Of a stretch of 15,452 nucleotides of DNA, positions 1 to 7,248 are shown one piece after another. Source of the stretch: Lentisphaeria bacterium (GTDB taxonomy: Bacteria > Verrucomicrobiota > Lentisphaeria > Oligosphaerales > Oligosphaeraceae); assembly GCA_016287975.1 (NCBI GenBank), contig JAEEXV010000374.1, forward strand, positions 1 through 15,452, in the 5' to 3' direction. How positions within the stretch are numbered: the first letter of the stretch is position 1; every line of letters begins with the position of its first letter. Made by a program: the position numbers and the translations under genes. The notes beneath the pieces are model-generated. The model was not told where the DNA came from. It made no database searches and saw only the letters and a list, made by a program, of their open reading frames with translations.

Positions 1-1323
1 GACGGCTTCATGAACTCCGCCATCACCGGCGCCAACGGCGGCCTCCTCGTCACCGTCGCCGACGACCCGTCCATGCACTCCTCCCAGAACGAGCAGGACT
101 CCCGCTTCTACGCCAACTTCGCGATGATCCCCGCCCTCGAGCCCTCCTCCCAGCAGGAGGCCTACGACATGGCCGCCGACGCCTTCGAGATCTCCGAGCA
201 CTTCGGAACCCCCGTCCTCGTCCGCCTCACCACCCGCCTCTCCCATTCCCGCGCCGACGTCGCCGTCAAGGGCGAGGCCCGCCCCGAGAACCCCGTCCGC
301 CCCGCCGAGGATCCGCGCCGCTACACCCTCCTCCCCGCCAACGCCAAGCGCAACTACCAGCGCCTCTGCGACCTGCAGCCCGACTTCCATGAACTGAGCA
401 ACTCCTCCAAGTGGAACCGCCTCGTGGACGGCCCCGACAAGTCCCTCGGCATCATCGCCACCGGCATCGCCTACAACTACGTCAACGAGGCCTTCGGCGG
501 CAAGTGCCCGCACCCCGTCCTCAAGATCAGCCAGTACCCCATCCCCGAGCGCCTCGTCGCGCAGCTCTTCGAGGAGTGCCGCGAAATCCTCGTCGTCGAG
601 GAGGGCATGCCCTTCGTCGAAGGCCTCCTCAAGGGGCCGCTCGGCAACAGCCGCATCCACGGACGCCTCGACGGCGCCCTCCCGCGCGCAGGCGAACTCA
701 ACACCCGCCTCGTGCAGATCGCCTGCAAGCTCCCCGTCCCCGAACTCCCCGCCGCCTCCGCCGAACTGCGCCCTCGCCCGCCGCGCCTCTGCGACGGCTG
801 CCCACACGCCGATTCCTACAAGGCCCTCAACGCCGCCCTCGCCGAACTCGGCGGCGAAAGCCGCGTCTTCGGCGACATCGGCTGCTACACCCTCGGCGCC
901 CTCCCGCCCTACAAGGCCATCTCCTCCACCGTCGACATGGGCGCCTCCGTCACCATGGCCAAGGGCGCCGCCGACGCAGGCCTCCAGTATGCCGTCGCCG
1001 TCATCGGAGACTCCACCTTCACCCACTCCGGCATGACCGGCCTCCTCGACGCCATCTGGGAAAAGGCCCCCATCACCCTCCTCATCCTCGACAACCTCAC
1101 CACTGGCATGACGGGAGGGCAGACCTCCCTCGCCGCAGGGCGCATCGAGGACATCGTCCAGGGCCTCGGCGTCGCCCCCGAACACATCAAGATCATCACC
1201 CCGCTCCCCCAGAAGCACGCCGAGAACACCGCCGTCATCAAGGCCGAAGTCGAATACCGCGGCGTCTCCGTCGTGATCGCCCGCCGCGAATGCATCCAGA
1301 CCCTCCGCCGCAAACACGCTTAA
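1..1323 (+). CDS. iorA: Indolepyruvate ferredoxin oxidoreductase, alpha subunit (3' part)
   Basis: This TPP-dependent subunit of the 2-oxoacid:ferredoxin oxidoreductase family oxidatively decarboxylates aryl pyruvates from aromatic amino acids and passes electrons to ferredoxin. The frame is open from base 1 (440 residues and a stop visible), so roughly the first hundred residues are missing. Visible family motifs are ADDPSMHSSQNEQDSR near the start, LCDGCPH (nt 787-807), GDIGCYTLG (about nt 871-897), and the TPP/Mg motif GDS...LDNLTTGMTGGQ (about nt 1006-1122). The protein stops at CIQTLRRKHA, just where many IorA proteins continue into a C-terminal two-[4Fe-4S] ferredoxin domain; no CxxCxxC cluster follows. 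iorB starts 15 nt downstream, so the two subunits are co-transcribed. Family assignment is firm; substrate preference among aryl pyruvates is inferred. Confidence 0.93.
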   Translation, partial: DGFMNSAITGANGGLLVTVADDPSMHSSQNEQDSRFYANFAMIPALEPSSQQEAYDMAADAFEISEHFGTPVLVRLTTRLSHSRADVAVKGEARPENPVRPAEDPRRYTLLPANAKRNYQRLCDLQPDFHELSNSSKWNRLVDGPDKSLGIIATGIAYNYVNEAFGGKCPHPVLKISQYPIPERLVAQLFEECREILVVEEGMPFVEGLLKGPLGNSRIHGRLDGALPRAGELNTRLVQIACKLPVPELPAASAELRPRPPRLCDGCPHADSYKALNAALAELGGESRVFGDIGCYTLGALPPYKAISSTVDMGASVTMAKGAADAGLQYAVAVIGDSTFTHSGMTGLLDAIWEKAPITLLILDNLTTGMTGGQTSLAAGRIEDIVQGLGVAPEHIKIITPLPQKHAENTAVIKAEVEYRGVSVVIARRECIQTLRRKHA

Positions 1324-1338
1324 TCAGGAACCACCACC

Positions 1339-1908
1339 ATGAAATGTGACATCGTCTTAGCCGGCGTCGGCGGACAGGGCATCCTCACCATCGCCGCCAT
1401 CCTCGGGCAGGTCGCCGTCGAGCAGAACATCCACGTCAAGCAGTCCGAAGTCCACGGAATGTCCCAGCGCGGCGGCTCCGTCTCCGCCCATCTGAGGCTC
1501 TCCTCCGACCCCATCCGCGCCGACCAGATCACCGACGGGGCCGCCGACATCGTCGTCGCCATGGAGCCCATGGAGGCCCTCCGCTGCCAGGCCTCCCTCG
1601 CCCCGAATGGCGTCCTCATCGCCAACACCACCCCCGTCGTCAACATCCCCGACTACCCCGAACCCGCGAAGATCCTCGACGACCTGCGGAAACTCCCCAA
1701 GGCCGTCCTCGTCGACGGCGACGGCATCGCCAAGTCCATCGGCAACCCCCGCTCCGTCAACATCGTCATCCTCGGCGCCATCTCCAACCACCTCGGCCTC
1801 GACCCGAAACTCCTCGAGGACGCCGTCTCCCGCCGCTTCGCCGCCAAGGGCGAAAAGGTCGTCACCGCCAACCTCCAGGCCTTCGAGGCCGGACGCAACG
1901 CCAAATAA
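1339..1908 (+). CDS. iorB: Indolepyruvate ferredoxin oxidoreductase, beta subunit
   Basis: This 189-residue protein matches the gamma-type (POR/KOR gamma domain) subunit that partners IorA. It begins with the Rossmann-like GVGGQGILT (residues 9-17) and carries the family signature SEVHGMSQRGGSV near residues 36-48. AMEPMEALR follows, and the C-terminal helical segment is of the usual length. The ATG is chosen because AGGA at 1326-1329 lies 9 nt upstream, and the protein then has the normal N-terminus. It sits 15 nt after iorA and 4 nt before the epimerase gene. The complex acts in the cytoplasm in aromatic amino acid fermentation, or in the reverse reductive carboxylation direction. The length is normal and I see no odd residue. 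Confidence 0.95.
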   Translation: MKCDIVLAGVGGQGILTIAAILGQVAVEQNIHVKQSEVHGMSQRGGSVSAHLRLSSDPIRADQITDGAADIVVAMEPMEALRCQASLAPNGVLIANTTPVVNIPDYPEPAKILDDLRKLPKAVLVDGDGIAKSIGNPRSVNIVILGAISNHLGLDPKLLEDAVSRRFAAKGEKVVTANLQAFEAGRNAK

Positions 1909-1912
1909 CATC

Positions 1913-2839
1913 ATGCGCATCCTCGTCACCGGCGGCGCCGGATTCATCGGCAGCCACATCGTCGAACTCTTCCAGGGCAAGGCGGAAATCCGCGTGCTGG
2001 ACAACCTCCGCACTGGCTTCCGCCGCAACCTCGACGGCCTCGACGCGCAATTCATCGAGGGCTCCATCCTCGACGACGCCCTCCTCGCCCGCGCCATGGA
2101 GGGCGTCGACTACGTCTTCCATCTCGCCGCCATGATCAGCGTCCCCGAATCCATGGCCAAGCCCCAGGAGTGCGTCGAGATCAACACCGTCGGCACCCTC
2201 AAGGTGCTCGAGGCCGCCGCCAGGGCCGGCGTCCGCAAGCTCTGCCTCTCCACCTCCGCCGCCATCTACGGCGACAACCCCGTCGTCCCCAAGCGCGAGA
2301 CGATGCTCCCCGAGCCCAAGAGCCCCTACGCCGTCACCAAACTCGACGACGAGTTCTACTGCGCGATGTACACCCGCGAGCGCGGCCTCCCGACCGCCTG
2401 CCTGCGCTACTTCAACGTCTTCGGGCCGCGCCAGGATCCCCGCAGCCCCTACGCCGCCGCCGTCCCCATCTTCATCGCCAAGGCCCTCGCGGGCGACCCC
2501 CTCGTCGTCTTCGGCGACGGCGAACAGACCCGCGACTTCATCTTCGTCAAGGACATCGCCCGCGCCAACGCCTTCTTCGCGACCGAATCCGACGCCACTG
2601 GCGTCCACAACATCGCCTACGGCGGCTCCATCACCATCAACGACCTGGCCCGCAAGATCATCGACCTCACCGGTTCGAAATCCTCGATCATCCACCAGCC
2701 CGTCCGCGCGGGCGACGTCAAGCACTCCTACGCCGCCGTCGACAAACTCCAGGCCACTGGCTTCCAGCCCCGCCACACCTTCGACGACGGGCTCGCCCAG
2801 ACCATCGAGTTCTTCCAGCACGCCGCCGCATCGAAATGA
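1913..2839 (+). CDS. NAD-dependent epimerase/dehydratase (UDP-glucose 4-epimerase-like)
   Basis: A 308-residue extended short-chain dehydrogenase. The N-terminal NAD-binding motif is GGAGFIGS (residues 7-14), followed by the acidic D30 and the FHLAA strand (69-73). The catalytic set is STSAAIYG (113-120) with YAVTK (Y139, K143). RYFNVFGPRQDP (165-176) and GDGEQTRDFIFVKDIARA (201-218) are the usual nucleotide-sugar binding segments of the GalE/WbpP-like group. The likely reaction is C4 epimerisation of a UDP-hexose or UDP-HexNAc for surface polysaccharide; the exact sugar cannot be read from sequence. The start lies 4 nt after the iorB stop, has no clear Shine-Dalgarno and is probably translated by coupling. 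Its TGA overlaps the next ATG (ATGA at 2836-2839). Confidence 0.88.
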   Translation: MRILVTGGAGFIGSHIVELFQGKAEIRVLDNLRTGFRRNLDGLDAQFIEGSILDDALLARAMEGVDYVFHLAAMISVPESMAKPQECVEINTVGTLKVLEAAARAGVRKLCLSTSAAIYGDNPVVPKRETMLPEPKSPYAVTKLDDEFYCAMYTRERGLPTACLRYFNVFGPRQDPRSPYAAAVPIFIAKALAGDPLVVFGDGEQTRDFIFVKDIARANAFFATESDATGVHNIAYGGSITINDLARKIIDLTGSKSSIIHQPVRAGDVKHSYAAVDKLQATGFQPRHTFDDGLAQTIEFFQHAAASK

Positions 2840-3279
2840 AAGTCCTCTTCGTCTGCAGTTCCGACCGCACCCGAGGGCCCCTCGCCGCCGCCCTCTTCGC
2901 GCATCTCGCGAAGGAGGCGGGGGTGGACGAGTGGGAATGCGACTCCGCTGGCCTCCATGCCCAGCGCGGGCAGATGATCGCCCCCGAAGTCCGCACCGTG
3001 CTCGCCGAGCGCGGCCTGGAACCCCGCCGCATCGGCGTGCAGCTGCTCACCCCGAAACTCGTCAAGTCGAGCGACCTCATCCTCTGCATGACCTCCAATC
3101 TCGAGCGCGACATCGCCAAGCAGTTCCCGCCCGCCCGAAACAAGCTCAAGCTCCTGATGTCCCTCGCCGACGACCCCATCGAGCTCTTCGACCCCAACCA
3201 CCTCGGCGTCGAGAAGTTCCGCGACTGCCTCGCCCTCATGGAACCCGCCCTCCGAAACCTCGTGGCGCGCATCCAATGA
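2836..3279 (+). CDS. Low-molecular-weight protein-tyrosine-phosphatase family protein
   Basis: A 147-residue protein of the LMW-PTP/arsenate reductase-like fold. The phosphate loop is at the N-terminus: C7-SSDRT-R13 keeps the C-x5-R spacing of the family. The usual GN(I/T)CRS sequence is replaced by SDRTRG, so the conserved Ser after Arg is Gly14. SAGL (37-40) and SSDLILCM (78-85) are typical, and the general-acid Asp-Pro is probably D119-P120. Cys and Asp are both present, so a phosphatase is likely but substrate use may differ from classic members. It overlaps the epimerase by ATGA upstream and trmO by ATGA downstream (3276-3279), so translation is probably coupled. LMW-PTPs are often found with polysaccharide genes, which fits the upstream epimerase, but no kinase is in view. 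Confidence 0.82.
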   Translation: MKVLFVCSSDRTRGPLAAALFAHLAKEAGVDEWECDSAGLHAQRGQMIAPEVRTVLAERGLEPRRIGVQLLTPKLVKSSDLILCMTSNLERDIAKQFPPARNKLKLLMSLADDPIELFDPNHLGVEKFRDCLALMEPALRNLVARIQ

Positions 3280-4034
3280 CCCCCGACACCTTCCAGTTCC
3301 CGCAAGTCGCCGTCGCCCGCACCTGCTTCCGCACCAAGTTCGGAATCCCGCGACAGCCTGGACTCATCCCCGAGGCCACTGGCTTTCTCGAACTCCTCCC
3401 ACCCTTCAATCAGCCAAATACTGTTCGCGGACTGGAAGCATTTTCCCATATTTGGGTTATATTTGTATTCAACGCCAATTTTCGCGACAAATGGAAGGCC
3501 ACCGTCCGCCCGCCGCGGCTCGGAGGCGACAGGCGACTCGGTGTCTTCGCCACCCGCTCGCCTTTCCGCCCCGCCCCCCTCGGACTCTCCGTCCTCCGCC
3601 TCGACCACATCGAACTCGGAGACCACGGACGAATCCGAATCCACGTCTCGGGCCTCGATCTCCTCGACGGCACCCCCGTCCTCGACATCAAACCATACAT
3701 CCCATACACCGACGCCATCCCCGGTGCCGACGGCGGCTTCGCCCCCGACGCCCCTGACGACGCACCGCTCCACGTCACCGTCTCCCCCAAGGCGCAGGCG
3801 CTCCTTGACCGCCGCCCCCCCGCCTTCGCGGCCCTCTGCCGCAAGGTCGTCGCCGCCGACCCCAGGCCCGCCTACCAGCGCGAACCAGGGCGCGTCTACC
3901 AGTGCTACCTTGATGACTGCGAGGTGCTCTGGCAGATCGGCGACGATCCCGCCACCGCCGTCATCACCGACCTGCGCCCCGCACCCAGAAACATTTCCCC
4001 TGTCCACCGATCCCAACCGGACGACGCGCCTTGA
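3276..4034 (+). CDS. trmO: tRNA (adenine(37)-N6)-methyltransferase TrmO
   Basis: A 252-residue TrmO/YaeB (UPF0066) family protein. These enzymes use S-adenosylmethionine to N6-methylate the t6A37 base in ANN-reading tRNAs, notably tRNA-Thr(GGU). The family landmarks are in order: KFGIPRQPGL (21-30), the VRGLEAFSHIWVIF stretch (50-63), LGVFATRSPFRPAPLGLS (88-105), LDGTPVLDIKPYIPYTDA (130-147) and a C-terminal PRPAYQREPGRVYQ (197-209). Length is close to the roughly 235 residues of the E. coli protein, with a slightly extended tail. The start is fixed by the ATGA overlap with the phosphatase gene and by GIPRQ spacing. Oddly, codons for residues about 43-73 (nt 3402-3494) are rich in A/T third positions, unlike the C-ending codons around them, although the encoded residues are the conserved ones. 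Confidence 0.93.
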   Translation: MTPDTFQFPQVAVARTCFRTKFGIPRQPGLIPEATGFLELLPPFNQPNTVRGLEAFSHIWVIFVFNANFRDKWKATVRPPRLGGDRRLGVFATRSPFRPAPLGLSVLRLDHIELGDHGRIRIHVSGLDLLDGTPVLDIKPYIPYTDAIPGADGGFAPDAPDDAPLHVTVSPKAQALLDRRPPAFAALCRKVVAADPRPAYQREPGRVYQCYLDDCEVLWQIGDDPATAVITDLRPAPRNISPVHRSQPDDAP

Positions 4035-4084
4035 AATCCGCGCCGCCCATGCTTCCAACCCCCATAGACAAAGGAAAAACCACC

Positions 4085-4819
4085 ATGGCAGACGAAATCA
4101 AGAAAGAAGAAGCCCCGAAGGCCCCCGAAGCCGCCGCCGAAGCCCCGAAGGCCCCCGAGGCCGCTTGTGGATGCGGATGCGCCAGCAACGCCCCCGCCGC
4201 CAAGAATTCCGCCGTCAAGAACGTCATCTTTGTCATTTTCATCATCTTCGCCATCGTCTTCTGCTATTTCAAGTGGCAGGAACGCACCTGGCGCAACGAA
4301 TGCAACCGCGCCCGCGACCTCATCTCCACCGTCGACGAAAACGGAAAACCCCTCCAGGACAAGGACGGCAAGCTCAAAGTCGCCGATCCCTGGGCCGCCC
4401 TGCCCATCTTCAAGCAGCTCCTCGACAACCCCACCATCTTCACCAATGCCGACGAACTCGACCAGGTGAAGCGCGACATGGCCAAGTGCTGGGCCATCAT
4501 CGCCCGCGAAAGCATCAAGGACAACGCCGCCCAGACGGAAAAATACTGGCAGAACGCCTGGGTTCTCGATGAAAGCGTCGAGGATCTGCCGCCTTCCCTC
4601 AAGAACAAATTCGGCGCCATGACCAAGGAGCAGCGCGCCCAGGCCATGAAGGAAATGGCCGAGGCCATCGACGAATCCCGCAAGATGGATGACCCCGATG
4701 CGGCCGCCGCCGACACCAAGCCCGCCGCCGATACCAAGCCGGCTGCGCCCGCGGCTCCCGCCGCCCCGGCCGCTCCGGCCGCTCCGGCCGCTCCCGCAGC
4801 ACCTGCTGCTGGCAAATAA
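4085..4819 (+). CDS. Hypothetical single-pass membrane protein with Ala/Pro-rich tail
   Basis: I do not recognise a family for this 244-residue protein. It has a charged Glu/Lys/Ala/Pro-rich N-terminus (1-26) with the octapeptide EAPKAPEA twice, then a Cys-Gly cluster CGCGC (28-32). One strongly hydrophobic segment follows at about 46-62 (VKNVIFVIFIIFAIVFCYF region). A folded-looking, charged domain (about 65-205) contains WAALPIFKQLLDNP and KYWQNAWVLDES, which has the feel of a helical repeat such as a TPR, though no TPR could be assigned. Residues 206-244 are a low-complexity tail of KPAADTKPA and seven Ala-Ala-Pro units. AAGGA (4071-4075) lies 9 nt before the ATG and supports this start. 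A terminator follows, so it may close the upstream operon or be a single gene. Function unknown. Confidence 0.8.
   Translation: MADEIKKEEAPKAPEAAAEAPKAPEAACGCGCASNAPAAKNSAVKNVIFVIFIIFAIVFCYFKWQERTWRNECNRARDLISTVDENGKPLQDKDGKLKVADPWAALPIFKQLLDNPTIFTNADELDQVKRDMAKCWAIIARESIKDNAAQTEKYWQNAWVLDESVEDLPPSLKNKFGAMTKEQRAQAMKEMAEAIDESRKMDDPDAAAADTKPAADTKPAAPAAPAAPAAPAAPAAPAAPAAGK
4742..4804 (+). repeat. 9-bp coding tandem repeat (Ala-Ala-Pro units)
   Basis: Seven imperfect 9-nt units (type GCCGCTCCG) encode the Ala-Ala-Pro tail of the membrane protein. Units differ mainly at third codon positions. Three of the few CCGG sites found in genes of this window fall here. Confidence 0.85.
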
Positions 4820-4838
4820 TCAATTCGCCCGTTGCGTG

Positions 4839-4858
4839 CGCGGGGCAAAAGCCCCGCG
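4839..4858 (+). repeat. GC-rich intergenic hairpin
   Basis: Perfect 8-bp inverted repeat CGCGGGGC / GCCCCGCG with an AAAA loop, 19 nt after the stop of the membrane-protein gene. A short TTT follows. It may act with the next hairpin in termination, or belong to the GC-rich palindromes seen in several gaps of this window. Confidence 0.6.
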
Positions 4859-4866
4859 TTTCCCTC

Positions 4867-4894
4867 GCCGCCGGCATTTGACCGGCGGCTTTTT
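4867..4894 (+). terminator. Rho-independent terminator after the 4085 gene
   Basis: Perfect 8-bp stem GCCGCCGG / CCGGCGGC with a 7-nt loop, directly followed by TTTTT. This is a textbook intrinsic terminator on the + strand, 48 nt beyond the stop codon. Confidence 0.88.
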
Positions 4895-4922
4895 GCGCCT
4901 GGCCGTTCCTGGCGGGTTCCGT

Positions 4923-4940
4923 GCCTGGCCAAGGCCAGGC
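4923..4940. repeat. 18-bp perfect palindrome
   Basis: GCCTGGCC-AA-GGCCAGGC lies 31 nt before the yejB-like start, between a terminator and the gene. It lacks a T tract, so it is not a terminator. It could be an operator or an intergenic palindrome; a similar half (TGCCTGGCCA) occurs at about 11340-11349. Confidence 0.6.
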
Positions 4941-4970
4941 TTCACCTTTCCGCGCCCATCTTCCGAATCC

Positions 4971-6020
4971 ATGGAGCGCACCGACTATTTTATCCGCCGT
5001 CTATTGCTGGTGGTTCCCACCTTCCTGGGAATCACCCTCCTATGCTTCGCCATCACGCAGTTCGTGCCGGGCGGCCCGGTCGAACAGCAGATGATGCGCC
5101 TCCGCGGCATGGGCGGCGGCGGCGAAAGCAGCGCCACCGCCACGCCAGGCCAGGTCGCAGGCGCCCTCGAGGACAGCGAGCGCCAGGCCTTCATCCGCCA
5201 TTTCGGCTTCGACCAGCCCCTCCACAAGCGCTATTGGCGCTGGCTCTGGCATGACTGCTGCGGCCTCAGGACCCGCTCCTACAAGTTCTCCAACCAGACC
5301 GCCTGGTCGATGATCCGCCAGCGCTTCCCCGTCTCACTCATCTTCGGCATCGTCAGTTTCCTGCTCACCTATCTCGTATGCATCCCCCTCGGCGTCGCCA
5401 AGGCCCTGCGCCACGGCACCCCCTTCGACCTGGCCTCCAGCGTCATCATCTTCATCGGCTACGCCATCCCCGTCTTCGCCCTGGGAATGCTCCTCAAAAT
5501 GCTCTTCTGCGGCACCGTCGAGAGCCTCTGGGACCTCTTCCCCGCCTCGGGCTTCCACTCCGAGGACTTCGCGCGCCTCGGATTCTGGGGCAAGGCCAAG
5601 GATCTATTCCTCCACATGGCCCTCCCCGTCCTCTGCTACATGACCGGCTCCTTCGCCATGCTCACCCTGCTCATGAAGAACTCCCTCCTGGAGCAGATCA
5701 ACAGCGACTACATCCGCACCGTCTACGCCAAAGGCGGCTCCACCGCCCGCGCCCTCTGGGGCCACGCCCTCCGCAACGCCCTCGTCCCCGTCGCCACGGG
5801 CTTCGGCGGCATCCTCACCATCATGTTCGCGGGCTCCGTCATCATCGAGCGCGTCTTCGAAATCCCCGGCATGGGAAACCTCTCCCTCGAAGCCGTCGTC
5901 GGCCGCGACTACCCCGTCTTCATGGCCATCCTCGCCCTCACCTCCATCCTCGGACTCCTCGGCAACGTCCTCTCCGACCTCTGCTACGTCCTCATCGACC
6001 CGAGAATCCATTTCCAATAG
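4971..6020 (+). CDS. yejB: YejB-like ABC transporter permease
   Basis: A 349-residue inner-membrane permease of the DppB/OppB (BPD_transp_1) superfamily, closest by eye to YejB of the oligopeptide/microcin C importer. Reasons are the N-terminal YFIRRLLLVVPTFLGI, the periplasmic VPGGPVEQ (32-39), and RHFGFDQPLHKRYWRWL (76-92). Six hydrophobic segments lie near 9-32, 119-141, 155-180, 215-236, 273-293 and 314-341. The EAA-type loop contacting the ATPase is YIRTVYAKGGSTARALWGHA (247-266), and the C-terminus LIDPRIHF is typical. The ATG is chosen because it gives the family N-terminus, though no Shine-Dalgarno precedes it. Unlike usual yej loci, no binding protein, second permease or ATPase is adjacent, so partners must be encoded elsewhere or the transporter is incomplete. 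Confidence 0.85.
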   Translation: MERTDYFIRRLLLVVPTFLGITLLCFAITQFVPGGPVEQQMMRLRGMGGGGESSATATPGQVAGALEDSERQAFIRHFGFDQPLHKRYWRWLWHDCCGLRTRSYKFSNQTAWSMIRQRFPVSLIFGIVSFLLTYLVCIPLGVAKALRHGTPFDLASSVIIFIGYAIPVFALGMLLKMLFCGTVESLWDLFPASGFHSEDFARLGFWGKAKDLFLHMALPVLCYMTGSFAMLTLLMKNSLLEQINSDYIRTVYAKGGSTARALWGHALRNALVPVATGFGGILTIMFAGSVIIERVFEIPGMGNLSLEAVVGRDYPVFMAILALTSILGLLGNVLSDLCYVLIDPRIHFQ

Positions 6021-6062
6021 CGCCGACGCCGCACAAGCCCATCCAGGCTTTCCCGATTCAGG

Positions 6063-6071
6063 TGCTATATT
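6063..6071 (+). promoter_or_regulatory. Extended -10 promoter candidate for the exported-protein gene
   Basis: TG-C-TATATT, an extended -10 element, sits in an AT-richer patch of an otherwise GC-rich gap, 69 nt before the ATG at 6140. No good -35 hexamer is seen, as is usual for extended -10 promoters. A start near 6078 would leave a leader of about 60 nt that includes the AGGAG site. Confidence 0.55.
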
Positions 6072-6139
6072 ATCGCTGTTTTCAAGGTCCCGTCTTTATC
6101 CCGTCCCCATAGCCACCCCCAACCAGGAGCAACCACCCC

Positions 6140-7207
6140 ATGAGAACCAGGTTCCTCGCCCTCTTCGCGGCCTGCTTCGCCGCCTTCTCCGTCTTCGCCG
6201 CCCCCACCGTCGAATACGCCATCGTCCCCAACGCCACCGTCTACATCAGTTGCGACGGCAACGCCCTGAAAGGCACCTTCCTTGACAAAATCTGCAAGCG
6301 CTACGAACAGCTCGGCAAGGAAACCATCGCCAAGACCGTTTCCGAAGGCAACGATTCCAAAAAGCTGATGGATCTCATGAAGTCGTGGCCGAAGGAGGCC
6401 ACCCAAGGCGGCAAAGTCCTCGCCTCCATCGACCTCTCTGGCATCTCCTTCGACGCCGAGCCCGACCCCAACCAGATCCCCTTCTGCATTGCCTACGAGT
6501 TCAATGTCCCCGTCGGCATCTTCGTCGACAAGTTGATTGCCGAACTCAACCAGGACAAGGACTTCACCAAGGAAGTCCATATCGTCAAGGGCAAGGTCGC
6601 CGGCCTCAACGGCTATGACATCACCTTCACGGATCTGCCGAAGGTCGTCTTCGCCCTCGCCGTCACCCCGAATGGAAAGACATTCTTCTTCTCCACCAAG
6701 GCCTTCCTTGAAAAGCAACTGGCCCTGCCCAAAGCCCCCGCCGCCCTGCCCTCCCCCGCTCTCATCGAGGCCATGAAAGGCGTCGATCCCCGCGCCCAGG
6801 GCGGGCTGGTCATCGGCCTCTCCAAGAACCTCCTCGATGCCAAGAACGACTTCTGCGCAAAGGAGGCCAAATCCGAGGATGCGGAAGATGCCGCGATGGC
6901 CAAGAACCTCATCCCCCTGACTGGGGCCTCCCTCACCCTCTTCTCCGACGCGACCACCATCAAACTCACCCTCGACGCCTCCTTCGCCAACGCCGAGGCA
7001 CCCAAGTTCTGGAAGCAGATCATCGACACCAAAGTCATCCCGCCCGCCAAGCAGATGGCCCCCGCCATGCTCGGCAAGGAGAAGATCCCCTGCATCGAGA
7101 CCCTCGCCTGCGCCGTCAAGGGCAACCACTGCAACATCTCCCTCACCATCACCCAGGCGGACGTCGACCTCATCGACCCCGTCATCAAGGAAGCACTCGC
7201 GGAATAA
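6140..7207 (+). CDS. Hypothetical exported protein
   Basis: A 355-residue protein with no family I recognise. It begins with a clear Sec signal peptide: basic MRTR, the hydrophobic run FLALFAACFAAFSVFA, then a likely cleavage after Ala20 (VFA-APT). The mature part is mixed alpha/beta in appearance with recurring segments such as LASIDLSGISFDAEPDPNQ, LNGYDITFTDLPKVVFALAV and ASLTLFSDATTIKLTLDASF. These resemble periplasmic or surface proteins with repeated beta-alpha units. No membrane anchor, lipobox or catalytic motif is visible; four Cys occur in the mature part. AGGAG (6125-6129) lies 10 nt before the ATG. It follows the permease gene by 119 nt but has its own promoter candidate, so it is probably a separate unit. 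Confidence 0.82.
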   Translation: MRTRFLALFAACFAAFSVFAAPTVEYAIVPNATVYISCDGNALKGTFLDKICKRYEQLGKETIAKTVSEGNDSKKLMDLMKSWPKEATQGGKVLASIDLSGISFDAEPDPNQIPFCIAYEFNVPVGIFVDKLIAELNQDKDFTKEVHIVKGKVAGLNGYDITFTDLPKVVFALAVTPNGKTFFFSTKAFLEKQLALPKAPAALPSPALIEAMKGVDPRAQGGLVIGLSKNLLDAKNDFCAKEAKSEDAEDAAMAKNLIPLTGASLTLFSDATTIKLTLDASFANAEAPKFWKQIIDTKVIPPAKQMAPAMLGKEKIPCIETLACAVKGNHCNISLTITQADVDLIDPVIKEALAE

Positions 7208-7248
7208 CTGGCGGAAGCCCCATCGGTAGTTCCAAAACCTTCGCGGCC

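Noticed and set aside
3448..3464. Strong internal promoter in trmO
   Set aside because: TATATT is present, but no -35 hexamer sits at proper spacing and there is no TG extension. It is kept only as a possible explanation of the codon island.
4031..4084. Upstream TTG start for the membrane protein at 4085
   Set aside because: It would overlap the trmO stop and has no ribosome site, whereas the ATG at 4085 has AAGGA at the right distance.
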